In this document: in pieces, positions 23,653 through 35,507 of the stretch | Numbering within the stretch: position 1 is the first letter of the stretch | Layout of the letters: the number at the start of each line of letters is the position of its first letter | NCBI RefSeq assembly: GCF_905147045.1 | Contig: NC_065903.1 | Coordinates: 6,572,001-6,636,000, forward strand | DNA: 64,000 nucleotides | Source of the DNA: Nymphalis io | Lineage: Eukaryota; Arthropoda; Insecta; Lepidoptera; Nymphalidae | Reading direction: 5' to 3' | Program-made: the position numbers and the translations under genes | Notes under the pieces: generated by a model | The model's input: only the letters and a program-made list of their open reading frames with translations | Database searches by the model: none | What the model was told of the DNA's origin: nothing

Positions 23653-24923
23653 TCATTTAACAAATACTGTGTTTGCGGCGTAAGGGTAAGCTGAGTAAGT
23701 GAGAGGAGCGAGTGGAGCTGAGTACGGGGACACATAGGATGGCACGCCGGCAGCTGGGTACAAATAGTCCGACGTATAAGCCAGAAGCTGGGGTGATGGA
23801 TTTGGTCGCGGTGCTGCGAAAGTCACAGCCACAACAGCGAACAGGGCAAACTGAAAAAAAACATACAACTCCATTAAAATCATTTACTATTACATAGTAT
23901 TCATTAGTGTTTATATGTACTTAAACAAAAAACCCAATAACTTTTTACTGGCCCGACCTGGGAATTGAACCCAGGACCTCCAGGTCGGTGGCCTTATATC
24001 AAGCCACTAGACCAACGAGGCAGACAACAAGATTAAACAGAAAAGAAAATTATTAGCGTCACAAACGCTGCACAAATGAGTGAAGTAAGTAGCATGCTTA
24101 AATTCGACCTTGAATTTTTTTCCTATGCTTAATGAAGTTTTAAATAAATAAATTATTTAATTTGTATATTAATGTTAGAAATTAGTTATATACCGCTTAC
24201 GAATAGATTTCGCACACTTTATTTATTGACACAATTTTTGTGTTAAAATCGTATATGATTTGAATAATTTTGGTAAACTGCAGATAATAATTTTCACCAG
24301 TCAATCAAAGAACAAAAAACCATTTTGTTAATTTAAATAACGCAATCATGAATAAATTGGAATACCATAGACACTGGCAAGAACTATAGACGACTATTTT
24401 CATATCCTAAATGCGCTGTCAACCAAAGATAGTATATATAAATCCCTAGTTAGAGGCTTATAAGGCAATATAATTGTCGCTACACGTATATATACAGTTT
24501 GAGTGAACCTAACCGTAAAAACATCAATACAGATTATATTTGACGTTGAATAGCGGCAACGTGAGTGTTACGTGTACATGTACAATGCCCGTGGTAGGGC
24601 CACGGGTAAACCCTAAAATGTTTTAAAACAAAGTACCCATAACTCTTTCTTAAATTAGTACATATTTCTATATTAAAAATGTCGTTTAAAAATAGATTAA
24701 AGAAACTCGCAAACTTAATACAATGAAACTTTTGCAAATAAAAATAAATCCCACTTTAATTTTAGAATGAGAGAAAGAAATACAAACTTTCACGTTTTAA
24801 AAGAATGTTTTATAATCATCATTAGCAAGTTTGAAAATACCGTTATGCTATATATATATTATACAATTAAAAAATATGGTGAAATTAATATATTAAAAGA
24901 TATCATACCAATTTGTAGAACAT
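23653..24923 (-). CDS. Small secreted Pro/Tyr/Ala-rich protein, neuropeptide-like 3/4 type (array gene 6)
   Basis: Two exons on -: 24923-24909 (MFYKL, donor gtatg) and 23850-23653 (acceptor ttcag), phase 0, intron 1058 bp, 70 residues. The signal peptide is MFYKLFALFAVVAVTFA. The mature part begins APRPNPSPQLLAYTSDYLYP and ends TYSAYPYAANTVFVK. It is paralogous to array gene 4 by its first exon, signal peptide and P[K/R]P plus QxLAY start. Exon 1 was found by the donor, the matching MFxKL peptide and a TATA promoter just upstream. The intron contains a partial inverted SINE B. A structural or secreted epidermal role is inferred. Confidence 0.85.
23923..24027 (-). repeat. SINE family B, head fragment
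   Basis: Inverted tRNA-like head: on - 'gcctcgttggtctagtggct', then 'ggtcctgggttcaattccca', a near-ideal B-box. It lies in the intron of array gene 6. Confidence 0.85.
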
Positions 24924-24939
24924 GGTTGATGTTTGTTTC

Positions 24940-24998
24940 TTGTATGAATTGACGAATTGCTTCAAGTCACATATTTATATACCAAAAATATATCCTTG
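24940..24998 (-). promoter_or_regulatory. Core promoter of array gene 6
   Basis: On -: GTTCAAGGATA (ccttg on + at 24994-24998), TATAAATA at 24979-24972, and TCAAT/TCATA start-like sites at about 24952-24942. The ATG is at 24923. Confidence 0.7.
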
Positions 24999-25420
24999 AA
25001 CTTCAAAAACAACGAGACTGTCATATAAGTATAGAATCGCCATAACATTCATACAAGTTGTCGTGGATGCTGAGATTTATAAAGGTTAGAACATACTGTG
25101 TACGGCAAGTATTGATTGAAAATTGGTGTGTATTTTAAGTTAGCGGTTATTAATAGAATCGGCTTATCTTTCTTTTAAAAGTTTTTTGTTGCTTTATTTT
25201 AAGAAAGAACAACTGGGCCGTTTACTGGGCTTCCTCCATAAACACTGGCACTGTTAAAAAGTAAAAACCACAAGATGTTATTTCCCTTCTGCTTTTCATA
25301 ACACTCTCTTACCGTTAAATCATAAAACAGTGATACAAAATATTATAAATATAGAAATAAATAGAAACATATACATTAATTATTATTTACACAAAACTTA
25401 AGCAATGATTACTAATCTGC

Positions 25421-25636
25421 AAAAGCCCCATTGCTGAGGAATAGCCTCTCCTTTCGTAGAAAAGATTTTAAAGCTTATTCTACCATGAATGTGGTACATG
25501 TGGAAAATTTTCATTCGACAAATGCACCAGATCAATGATAATAAACACTTTAAACTCATGAAAATTTAGTCGTTTTGAATCCGATATCATTGGTTAACAT
25601 TTGCGTTTTCTAACCACTAGGCCATTTCGACTCGAA
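25421..25636 (-). repeat. Degenerate SINE family C
   Basis: Keeps 'gaggaatagcctctcctttc', 'ctcatgaaaatttagtcg' and 'ctaaccactaggccatttcg', in the same order as at 52893-53190, with many changes. Confidence 0.65.
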
Positions 25637-26584
25637 TAAAAAAAATAAGATTAAAACAAAGAAAATAAATAAACTTTATAAACTATTAATATTAATTAGC
25701 ATACTCATAGTATTTATTACCTAACGTCATGATACAAGAATAGCGTATACGCAACAAATATGTAATAATATTATTAAACCTAGTGAAATGTTTATAAACA
25801 GTATGCGTAGGATCTTTCGTAATATGTCTAAGTTTAAACTTACAGTATTGATCGTTGTGCGATCCTAATATGGCGTTGCTCTATACAACATCCTGCTCTA
25901 ATATCATTGTTATGTTTATCGATTCTATTGTCATTGTTTTTTATACACCTACGCTTTAAATAGAAATATAATTCCTTGATTAGTTATCTTAGACACATTT
26001 TACAAACACATCACTCACACGTTCACAGGAACTATTGTATATTTTGTAATAAAAACTTCAAAATATATTTTTTTTCATTCTCTTTATTCAATTTTATATT
26101 AGTTTATTAGATAGGTCATATTTGTACTTTAATTAATTAAGTAATCAAATTTATTACTTTCTACCTATTTACTTTAATAGTTATTTTAGAGAAAATATAT
26201 TTTCTATATTATCTATATTTTGAAATAAAAGTTTTCGTGCTTTTAAAAATATACTAAATGTCCTACTTAGTTATATTTCTAGAAACAAATGAAACGATAT
26301 ATTATGTTTTTCCAACTTAAGTTTAATGAGATCATATTAGAAGCGTGGCATTATTCTTTTGTGATATTTAAAAACGTCCAGTTACGGAAAACAATACAAT
26401 AAATAAAAAAAAATATTTATTTATAATAGTCTGAAAAAATGACCTAAGTCAAAATGATAGTTACGTCTATGTGAAATCACAGCATGTTTTTAGGTTAATG
26501 TAAAGTTCCTTATATAAATATAATAATAGATAATTTAGCAACATTAATCTATATGCTCGAAACTGACCAGTTTTTAGGCCAAGT

Positions 26585-26700
26585 ATTGCAAACAATGCGT
26601 GCAGACGCAGTCCCGTAGCGCTGTTCGGAATAATGATGCGATCACCACAATTCCGTCATGAGATTGTATTGGCGTACAATAAATGATCTTTATCTTTATC
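26585..26700 (+). repeat. LINE 3' tail
   Basis: A GC-richer block ending in a repeated 'atctttatctttatc' tail, the usual form of a non-LTR retrotransposon 3' end. No coding part remains. Confidence 0.5.
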
Positions 26701-26721
26701 AAACAATTTTTGAATGACAAT

Positions 26722-26945
26722 AAGGTGGCTCAGTGGCAATATATGGACTATAGTCAAAGATTGCCGGTTCAAATCCAGACCACTGAGTCTTTATTTGATT
26801 CACTTGTGTTTATAATTGAAAGCTGTAAATAAAAACCTCGAATGTAAATACTTCTACATTAATCCATCAGCACGTAGTGGAGTCGCAGAATAAGCTCTAA
26901 CCCTTCTTAAGATAATAGGAGAAAACCTTTGCCTATGAGAAATTT
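26722..26945 (+). repeat. tRNA-derived SINE-like element, family D
   Basis: A perfect A-box TGGCTCAGTGG at 26726-26736 and B-box GGTTCAAATCC at 26766-26776, about 40 bases apart, then a body of about 170 bases. The head would not fold as a full tRNA, so this is a SINE and not a tRNA gene. Seen once in the window. Confidence 0.65.
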
Positions 26946-28025
26946 TAATAGTAGATATTAATTTACTGAAAACATTATTTTTTGCCTGGCTTTTTTTAGT
27001 AAGGTAATTACAATACTTTTATAAAACTCATATTTAATCTTTTTCGATTTATTTAATTTTTATTGTTTAAATTACAAAACTCAAGTAAATACATTGTATT
27101 TATTTGAATTTAGGACATATTTTAAATACTGATATGGTGAGTGATTAAAAAATACATTTCAATTGGCTAATCAAACGTCATATAAAATAGTAATAGTCGT
27201 AATAGGAAATAAAATGATGATTAAATAAGTAATATTTATTCACACACATCGCTACGATATAAAAACAAACAGTAATCATTATACTTATAAACATTATATT
27301 ATTTATACATTAATAAAATTTTAATAGATTTTTGAATATCTTGATGAGCAGTTGCATAATAATAAATTCCGGTCACAATTTTGTTTCTAAAAGGCGTATG
27401 ATTCGATTGGTTTTAGAATAAATTTTTGTATTTTTCATTTAATAGCTCTCTTTAGCTCACCTTTCAGTTTCTAGTTTTTTTTTTTTGCAATTTTGTTTTT
27501 ATTTTCTATTACGTGTACGCAAAAGATTCAGAACAAAAACGAGCATACCTAACAAATCAATTGCTTAAAAATCTCAAAAAAACAAATACGATTAAGGCCC
27601 TTGAAATGGTCCAAAACCGACGGTAAGTAAACACTGTTCGTGACGCAAGATAACTACATATAGGGTGTACACAAAGCTTTCGAGTATTATATTACGTAAC
27701 GATGTAAGCACGGCATTATCTCTAATGCTTATTAATTGTCATTTTGGACAAGTATATTATTCTAAGGGGTGAATATTAAATATGTCAGTTTCATAGTCCC
27801 TATCGATATTGTCCGTGCCCAATAATACGTAAATATCAATTTGTATAAGGTATATTCATGGTGTTTTCGTTTTGTTTACTGGAGACTTGTCATTATGTTA
27901 TATTATTAATAATTAATCAACATATATTTGTGTAATTTAATTTTTTTAATACAATTAACAAATTATAAATAAATTACTAAATTAACCTACTACTATCTCT
28001 GTTTTTTAAATCACTAAACTGTTTC
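26946..28025. other. Intergenic, nothing recognised
   Basis: AT-rich with homopolymer runs. No coding frame or repeat family recognised. Confidence 0.5.
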
Positions 28026-28029
28026 TTTG

Positions 28030-28215
28030 TCTAGCTTATAAAGCCACGAAGTCCTGGGTTCAAATATCTGGCTGATAAATAAAAGTGTAATTGTATTAAT
28101 GAAAACAATTTCGAAATCGGCTTATGAAAGTGAGATAATAGACAGTACACACTTGGGCCCATAATACTTAGTGGGCAGTTGGTTATACCTCGAGCTCGGC
28201 CACCGATGCCGAAAT
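28030..28215 (+). repeat. Degenerate SINE, family B-like
   Basis: A tRNA-like stretch with 'gtcctgggttcaaatatctg' is followed by worn body parts similar to the copy at 6902 ('acacacttgggcccata'; 'gggcagttggtta'). Confidence 0.5.
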
Positions 28216-28329
28216 TAAAGTTCCTTACTGGAACTCTAATTCAAATTTTCTCGAATCTGGGCAAAAGACTATATAAAAAATAATTATATACTATTTGTAA
28301 CTTTTTTCTGTAAAGTACTTATGTCCCAT

Positions 28330-28520
28330 GACCAGGTAAAACCCTCTCTGGTTAAGGATAATGTTTGAAACTAATCCGCCATTCCACTCTAGTGTAGGTT
28401 GATGGATAAACACGTGTACGAATTTTTTCTAACACGTGCAATCATTATGTTTTCCATTACCAACGAATACAGTATGAATTATAAACTCAAATTAAACACG
28501 TGAAAATCCAGTTATGCTTG
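28330..28520 (-). repeat. Degenerate SINE family C
   Basis: Worn but collinear with 52893-53190: 'ggttgatggataaacacgtg', 'tgttttccattacc', 'attaaacacgtgaaaatcc'. Its three CACGTG words (28411, 28433, 28497) arose within the repeat. Confidence 0.6.
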
Positions 28521-28682
28521 CTCGCATTAAACTTCAACCTTTGACTATTATTTTAAATATCGCGCGTTCCATTGACTGGGTCAAATAAGATTTTATTTAA
28601 ATGAATCTATCCCAAGTTTTGCAGCACGCGATCAATTGACATTTTCCAAAGAAAACAATCATCACGATATTGCAAATGTCTT

Positions 28683-28775
28683 CACGTGGCGTTGCGACGT
28701 TCGAATCTAATTTTGTATAAAAGGTTTGTCACGTGGCGCGACTCGAGCGATCACCAGCTTCTACATTTCGATCGT
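28683..28775 (+). promoter_or_regulatory. Promoter-like stretch with TATA and two E-boxes
   Basis: CACGTG at 28683-28688 and again at 28730-28735, TATAAAA from 28716, a start-like TCACC near 28751, and a GTAAGG splice-donor word at 28774. It lies about 0.9 kb upstream of the proximal promoter of the 29810 gene, on the same strand. It could be an alternative first exon of that gene; no transcript evidence is available. Confidence 0.4.
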
Positions 28776-29589
28776 AAGGAATACCAGAATTTCGATTAAA
28801 GTGCGCACAGAATTATATGTACGTACGAATCCAGACGATGATTATAGTAACAATTTAAAAAAAAAAATTACGTTTCATTGAAATTACTTTAAGCTATATT
28901 CTGGTTTTAAGATTTCAAATCGAAAAAATAAGTTTAATTATAGGGTAACGATATACTTTTGGCTGAATATACGTTGTTACTTTTATTTACCTATATAGAA
29001 TTAATTACTAATTAACGGTCCACATTAGACAACGGGCTCAATAAACTGTATAGAGAATGATTTTATTGGGATTACGTTTAAAGCTATTTGTTCTTAACCG
29101 GTACGGCAGGCGTTAATGGTAATTGATAGAACAATAAAATCGATAAACTTAAATAACCTCACGTATGTCTTACACTACATGATATGATTACAGGATTACA
29201 GAATAGCAGTACATTTTGTATTATTATAATAGGTTGTTCTTGTTTCTTCAGATCATTCAAAATATTCTCAGTAACGGTTCATTTACCTGGTGAATAAAAA
29301 TTTAGTTAAAGAATGATTGTTACAAGTTACATATTTAAAAAAAATATCAGGATAAAAAGAAAATATTTGTAATCAGCAGTGAATAAAGTTGAAACTAAAT
29401 TCACAAAAGAAGCAGCTCTTTAACCCTCGAAGATACATGAACACTATTTAAAAACGATAAGTTTCTGATGAATTTCTAAAAAAAAAAATTTGAACAATTT
29501 TAGGTTTTATTGCAAGAGGCGTGTAGAAGAGGCCTGATAATGACAGCCTTCCGAGTCTATGAAGAGTTGCATGGCCGGCCAAACTGAGC

Positions 29590-29660
29590 AACACGCATGC
29601 GCCAAATTGCCTTTATAAAGCCAGCATCAGCCCTTTAAGCGGCAGTTTGCAACTCGCTCT
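29590..29660 (+). promoter_or_regulatory. Proximal core promoter of the 29810 gene
   Basis: TATAAA at 29614-29619 in a GC-richer context is followed 30 bases later by GCAGTTT (A at 29644), a good start site. The 5' leader to the ATG would be about 166 bases and unspliced. Confidence 0.65.
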
Positions 29661-29809
29661 CAGGAATCTTAGATTTCAGTCCGAGTCAGTTGCTTACGAA
29701 CGATCACGTAAAAGTTTTAATAAATAACACCTAGATAATATTCTAGAACATTATCATAAGGAATAACAACATATTTTTGGAACAAAAAGTGTGTATATTT
29801 GTCGAACCT

Positions 29810-30385
29810 ATGAAAAATAAGCTGGGAAGCGACATTGTGGCGAGTGAGAGATTCGTCGGTGATTTGCCGGTGAATCTGGTTAGACAGCAATCACCGAAGA
29901 CGACACGCAAGGAATCAATGGCTCCAAAAATAGTGGTGTGTCCGCCTGTGGAAGAAGTGAGTGAACCAACTACAACAGCTCGTGGTTCTCGGTTGTTGAA
30001 AGCTCTCAGTAAGCGTCTTACACGACGTTCGGCAGACGGTGATTCATTGGGGAGTTCTAGTAGCAACGATAGCATGTCTGGTGAGACAAATCGGACAGAG
30101 GATCGTTCCTGCTCAGGTAGTGACTCCAGCAGCGACAGTTCAGAGCGTCATCGGCGTCACCGCTCAACAGTATCTTTACGACGTGTTTTTAAAAATTTAA
30201 CCCTTACAAACCGATCACAGTCTTGTTCACCGACAGAACGTCAGCGACAGCCTAAGAAACAAGCTCAGCCAAAGCGCATTCTTCGGCCACCTGTAACCTA
30301 CACATATGTTCGAGGCCTGTCTGGTTTACCGACACAGAGAGTGCCACGACACACAGTATACGCTTCTTTAGGACTTAATCGGTAA
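29810..30385 (+). CDS. Ser/Arg-rich intronless protein of unknown function
   Basis: A single exon of 191 residues. I start at the first ATG in frame (29810); an upstream extension of the frame lacks ATG. I do not recognise the protein. Visible parts: residues about 55-75 are basic and potentially helical (RLLKALSKRLTRRS). Residues about 76-112 are a serine/aspartate tract (SLGSSSSNDS, SGSDSSSDSSE), likely phosphorylated. These are followed by RHRRHR and a VSLRRVFKNLTL segment. The C-terminus (about 157-191) is ordered-looking: PPVTYTYVRGLSGLPTQRVP, with conserved-motif character. No signal peptide or membrane segment, so nuclear or cytoplasmic. Compact gene, strong TATA and AT-rich 3' region are like inducible genes; this is inference. 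AATAAA at 31179-31184 may end the transcript. Confidence 0.82.
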   Translation: MKNKLGSDIVASERFVGDLPVNLVRQQSPKTTRKESMAPKIVVCPPVEEVSEPTTTARGSRLLKALSKRLTRRSADGDSLGSSSSNDSMSGETNRTEDRSCSGSDSSSDSSERHRRHRSTVSLRRVFKNLTLTNRSQSCSPTERQRQPKKQAQPKRILRPPVTYTYVRGLSGLPTQRVPRHTVYASLGLNR

Positions 30386-31190
30386 AAACTTTAGAAACAA
30401 GAAGAAATCAAAAGATCGTAAAAGGAGATAAAGACTGGTTAAAAACTATCGGACAGCATTAAGCGCTAGAAAATATTTCATCATATCAGTAGTTTCAAAT
30501 GACTTCTGGGCCGGTTAAGCATGTTAACGTCGTCTTCGTTAAGGACCAAAGCTAAATGTAATGAAAGTAGTTAAATTTTCAAGGATTGAATTTAGATACT
30601 GCGTGAGCTGTTACCCGTCTACTTAAGGAAATCGCGAAAGACTGTGTCAATGTAATCATAATTATGAAAATGTAAAATAATCATTGTCTTCACTGTGTTA
30701 TGTATAATAATTAGGAAGCAAACCTTAACAATGCTATCAAAACATGAAATTGGTCTATGTAAATCATATGTTCATACACTTGCACATTTTGAATGTGGTT
30801 TATAAATAGAGATAAAAAAATTAATATTAGGTTAAAATCATATTTCCTCTAAGAAGAATAGTGCCTTTATTATAGTATAATGTAGTTTTATTCTAAAAGC
30901 ATATACACTTGTAATTTTAATTGAATTAGATTTATAATTTTACTTTTAAGTTTATCTTTTCAAGGTTAAGTTCATTCCTATTAACATAAACACCAATCGA
31001 ATATTATAAGTAAATAATGTCGCTATATTCTACGAATTTGTTATAACATTTTAAAATCAGTATTAATAGAAAAAAATAATGAAATTATCACAAATAGTGA
31101 ATCATACAATATTATATTTAGATAGAGTAATTAATGAATATTAATTATAAGTCATTTTTATTGTAATTTTTGGTATTAAATAAAAAAATG
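30386..31190 (+). other. Probable 3' untranslated region of the 29810 gene
   Basis: AT-rich, with several ATTTA-containing stretches and no coding frame, ending near the AATAAA at 31179-31184. Confidence 0.45.
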
Positions 31191-34100
31191 AAAATTATAT
31201 ATATCTTTCTTTTTAATTAAATTTATTAATAGAATTTTTCGAATGAGTACCTAAGACAAAAATAAACTCTACTAACCTACTTAAAACAACACGAACTAAA
31301 TAAGGAGAAAAACAATTTAAATCAATTAGCAGTCACAATATTGATTGTTTCATTATTGTTACTGAGATTAAAGCTCTTTTCGTCGCCCTTACATCCTCCG
31401 CCCACACTGAGCCATCGCTGGCTTTATCTGTAGATTTTCTATGCCTGTGTTTCAAACACGTGACAAGAAAAGGAATTTCTTTTGACATTATGAAAGTTGT
31501 TTTTGAATCAAAGAGATATTTACATATATATTACATATGTCTTAATTAATTATCTTTTAATGGATTAAGAAATGCTAATTACGATACGACCATTGAAAAA
31601 TGGAGGAGCAGTGGTTTTTTTTTAATTTTAAGAACACTTTTGAATTTTTTATTCTAATTATATGATTTAATTCTTTATATAAAGAGTGCATTGCATCCTA
31701 TCAAAATAAAGTTGCTGACACGCCGCTTATTATTATATAATTATAATATCTTAATTTTCACGTATTTATAGAATTTATTATTAAATAATAAATCCAAGCC
31801 ATGATAAAGTAAAATATATTATGAATTAAATTTTAAAGTCGTTATAAAAGTCATTCCGACCTTTATATAATATAAATTTATACTTTTAATACACGTTTTG
31901 TTTATCATTTTAAATAAATTATTATTAAAATATATTATCGATCTATTAAGAATTATAGTAAATATAAGATTATGACGAACAGATGGAAATACACACAAGA
32001 CTCTATAGCTAACTGTATAAATATTTAACACTAAAACAGGCATTGCGCAGAGCATCACATAAACATACCTAATTTTGTAACATTTACATAATGTATAAAT
32101 ACCTATTATGTATTTTAATTAAATAACAATGTACAGCATAGCAACAGATTACTTAAAAGTAACTTTTTATAGCCAAAGAAATAAAAATGTATGGTTTAAA
32201 TTATTTTATTAAACATAATAAAGATATTAACTTCGTAGATAGTTAAATTTAAAAATAAAGACGTTTAAAAACTAACAAAGACAATAGTTGAATGTTAAAT
32301 TTTAACAAATCTTTATGTAAGATATTAATAATAGAAAATCGCAATATATATTCGATGCCTTCAAAATTTTCTATTATTTTTAAACAAAAAGAACATTTAC
32401 AGTGTCATTTTCTATGTAGCGTTTGGCAAACTTCACTTTTGATACACACATTTCTTTATTATATTAAATGCATTAGTGTGGATGTCATAAAGAACTAACG
32501 CATACATCAGAGATAAAAAATAAATTGCCTATTAATAGTCCACTGAACAATTCACTGGAAGCCAATTTATTCCAAATCAAATATCGTTTAGAATTACTAC
32601 GCCATTTATCCATTATTTGTTAAAAATCATTAAATAATTAGGAATATTATATTTTGGTGCTATTTTATTTTGTAGACTGTTGTCTACTATCATAGACAAC
32701 AAAGGCAATTTACGTAAATTAAAAACGAAATATTACAGCCTATTATTGTATAAGCCTACTAAAGAACAATGTATTCGAAATTGAATACTGATTCGAGATA
32801 AATAGCTTACTACGAAATTTTATCGTGTTTATTCGTTGTTTAAATAAGTAATCAAAGTTGTTTATTTAGTTATTCGTATACGAATTAAGTACGGGCTTTC
32901 CAAAATGGTTGATTAAAACACGAGATTATCACCCTGAAATATCTTTATTCTCTAAAAACAATCAAGAGAGAAAAACACTATACCTACAACTTAATCTTGA
33001 ATATCAACGATCATTGGACATCCGCACATACTAATACCATATTTTTTATGCGTTACATAGAGTAGGCGTTTGACAGATAATGGTACTAAATTCCTTATTT
33101 TTAACTAATTGTCCCTTATTAATTTTCCCCTCATTTCAGAAAAAAATCGTTTAAATATCATATTTCAGGCACTGGGCTTTATTTATGTTTAAACATTAAC
33201 GCAAAATGTTATGAGAAAGTCAATTAAAAGGTTTGTTGGTATGTGTAACGTAAAACACTATAATCTTTCGAATTTCACTAAAACTTTTGTGTACAAAATT
33301 AGCTTATTCCGTCATTTATATCAAAATATTAAATTTTACAAAAAATTACAAAAAAAAACGTAAGTTGTCTGTTAGAAAACAATTATTTATTTTAAGAAAA
33401 CACAATAATGTACCTAAGAGTCACGCGTTTAGTAAATCTAGTTACTTTCACATTGCTAACCCATACATATAAACATCTCTTCTCTAAATAATATGAAACA
33501 AAGTCTTTGTGTATCTCCACTGACTTCTTCTAAACTAGGCAACAGATTTGAAATTGGTTTTCATTAATAGTAAGACCGATAAACGAGGAAGATTTTTGTA
33601 TATAATTTGTAAATATTTTGTACAAAACGGGAGAACTATAACGTTGTTTTGTTCATATTACTAATAAAAAAAATAAACGTTATTAAATAAAATATACATA
33701 CCTTCATTTTTCTAATCGTACTTTTTTCATTTTCTCTAGTAAATTGCACGTGCAAAGCCAAGGCTTGCTGCCAGTATATAAAAAAATCCTTTAAATCAGT
33801 CTTTTCCAAGTATAACTCCCTTTTAACTATTGTTTATACAATAATATGATAGTGCTTCTACTTAAAAATAGTCCTTCTTAGAAATACGCTTTTATAAAGT
33901 AAAAGCGAAATCTCATATGAAAATATATGTTTGATTTTTATTTATTTATTTGGATCTCCAACAGTTGTACACAAAATACATCCAACTCATGCTTTATATT
34001 TACTAAAAACTAAATATGTACTATTATATAATATAGGATAAATGATAGGACCTTGAATGACTGAAGGTTGTGGGAGAGAGAGCAAAGATACATAAATACA

Positions 34101-34995
34101 AAACATATACAGCTGTAGCGACAAACTTCATCGTAGGAATATCCATTGAAAACGCAAAACTCACTGCACCCAAAGTTTTGCCATCATATTCTCATGACAC
34201 AAGGCTGAAGAGGAAGAGCTGTCCGTGAGGTTGTACATCTGCCTACGTCACTGTATGCCGTTTTGGGTTAGTAGGTCAGATGAGAGGTATGCAGTGGGGT
34301 TATGATTTTTAAACCTCAGTGACGTCATCCTGAAAGCCTTGGACCCCTTCCCACTGTGCATGATGAATGAAAAGGTCGATAGATGCTAACTAACGTTAAG
34401 TAGGTCAAACTGTAATATTAACAAGGAAATTGCAACACAGTAATGACAGCCTTCATAATGAAACTAGGCATTTGATATCTCAATGTTTACTTTTCAATAG
34501 CGTTGTGTATTTTAAATGCTGTAAACAGTATGAAAATGCTTTAACTCTTATTATTTTAATAAGAGATAAATTATAAACAATTGCCGAAAATCTGGTAAAA
34601 ATGATATATTAGTTTTTTATAAACTTTACTTATTTCAAAACAAATTTTTATTTAAAAACGTTCAGATATATAAAAAGGGTATTAATTCATCGAAAATGTT
34701 TTTTTTTTTTAATTATGAGTTATAAACAAATAATTCAATATAACGAGTTGGAAATTTTTTAAATGTCACATTTTTCACGAAGTTTTAAATATTGATCTTA
34801 TGTCTTGAGTCTATGTATTGTCGTTGTCAATCTCACCTATGTGTCTGAAACCTTATTTATTGTTATCATGTTAAAAAAACATTTGCATACTCGTTATCAT
34901 TAACAGTTGATAGGACAATACTTTTTTGTTTTAATTGATAGTCTTAAAAATATTCTGCCGTATTTAAAATGTGTGTGTTAAAAGGTATGTGTTGC
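31191..34995. other. Gene-free AT-rich DNA
   Basis: No supported gene. Near 33700-33790 on - there is a TATA-like word followed by an ATGAAG/gtatgt mini-exon-like sequence, but no matching second exon was found. At about 34060-34400 is a GC-richer block ('gacgtcatcctgaaagcctt') that I cannot place. Confidence 0.45.
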
Positions 34996-34999
34996 CCAT

Positions 35000-35105
35000 A
35001 GCCCTAAATATTGGCACTGTAAAAACTTTAGGTACATTGAATACTCTGTCAAACGTAAGAACTAAGACGTTATGTCCCTTGTGCCTGTCATAAAGTTGGT
35101 ACAAT
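35000..35105 (+). repeat. Degenerate SINE family A
   Basis: 'ttatgtcccttgtgcctgtc', preceded by 'attggcactgtaaaaac', matches the middle of family A in the + orientation, heavily worn. Confidence 0.55.
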
Positions 35106-35507
35106 AAATGTTGATGGAACTTCCAAGTTTTAATTATTTTCAATATCCGTCACGAAATATCATAACAATTAAAATTAATTACTTCTCTGCTACGTCAATT
35201 GTATCACGTTGTACAACGACGAATTGGAAATATTTAGTCTGAGCAAATTCACAACATTTGTAAAACACGTTTTTTTCTTTATATAAAAAATGATAGTGCC
35301 CAAGGACACAAAATATATTTTAAATGTAGTTCATGATTATAAGAGTCGAAAAATTTCAAAGAATACTTATTTGCTGTAATAAAATATTATTTTAATTTGA
35401 CATGTAAATAGCTCTATTTTTTTAGCAAAACTTGTAAAATTTCTAATAAACGATCCAATTCGACACTAAAAGAACAAAATATAATATCATATTTAATTAG
35501 TTAAACG

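Noticed and set aside
26722..26790. tRNA gene with perfect A- and B-boxes
   Set aside because: Arms do not pair as a full tRNA and the sequence continues into a SINE-like body.
28411..28502. Three further CACGTG E-boxes as part of the upstream promoter
   Set aside because: They fall in a worn SINE family C copy whose relatives have cacatg or cacgtg at the same places, so they are repeat-derived.
29777..29809. N-terminal extension of the Ser/Arg-rich protein
   Set aside because: The extension has no ATG; the first in-frame ATG is at 29810.
33700..33790. Another mini-exon gene on the - strand (TATA-like word, then ATGAAG and gtatgt)
   Set aside because: No second exon with a signal-peptide core follows on the - strand within several kb.
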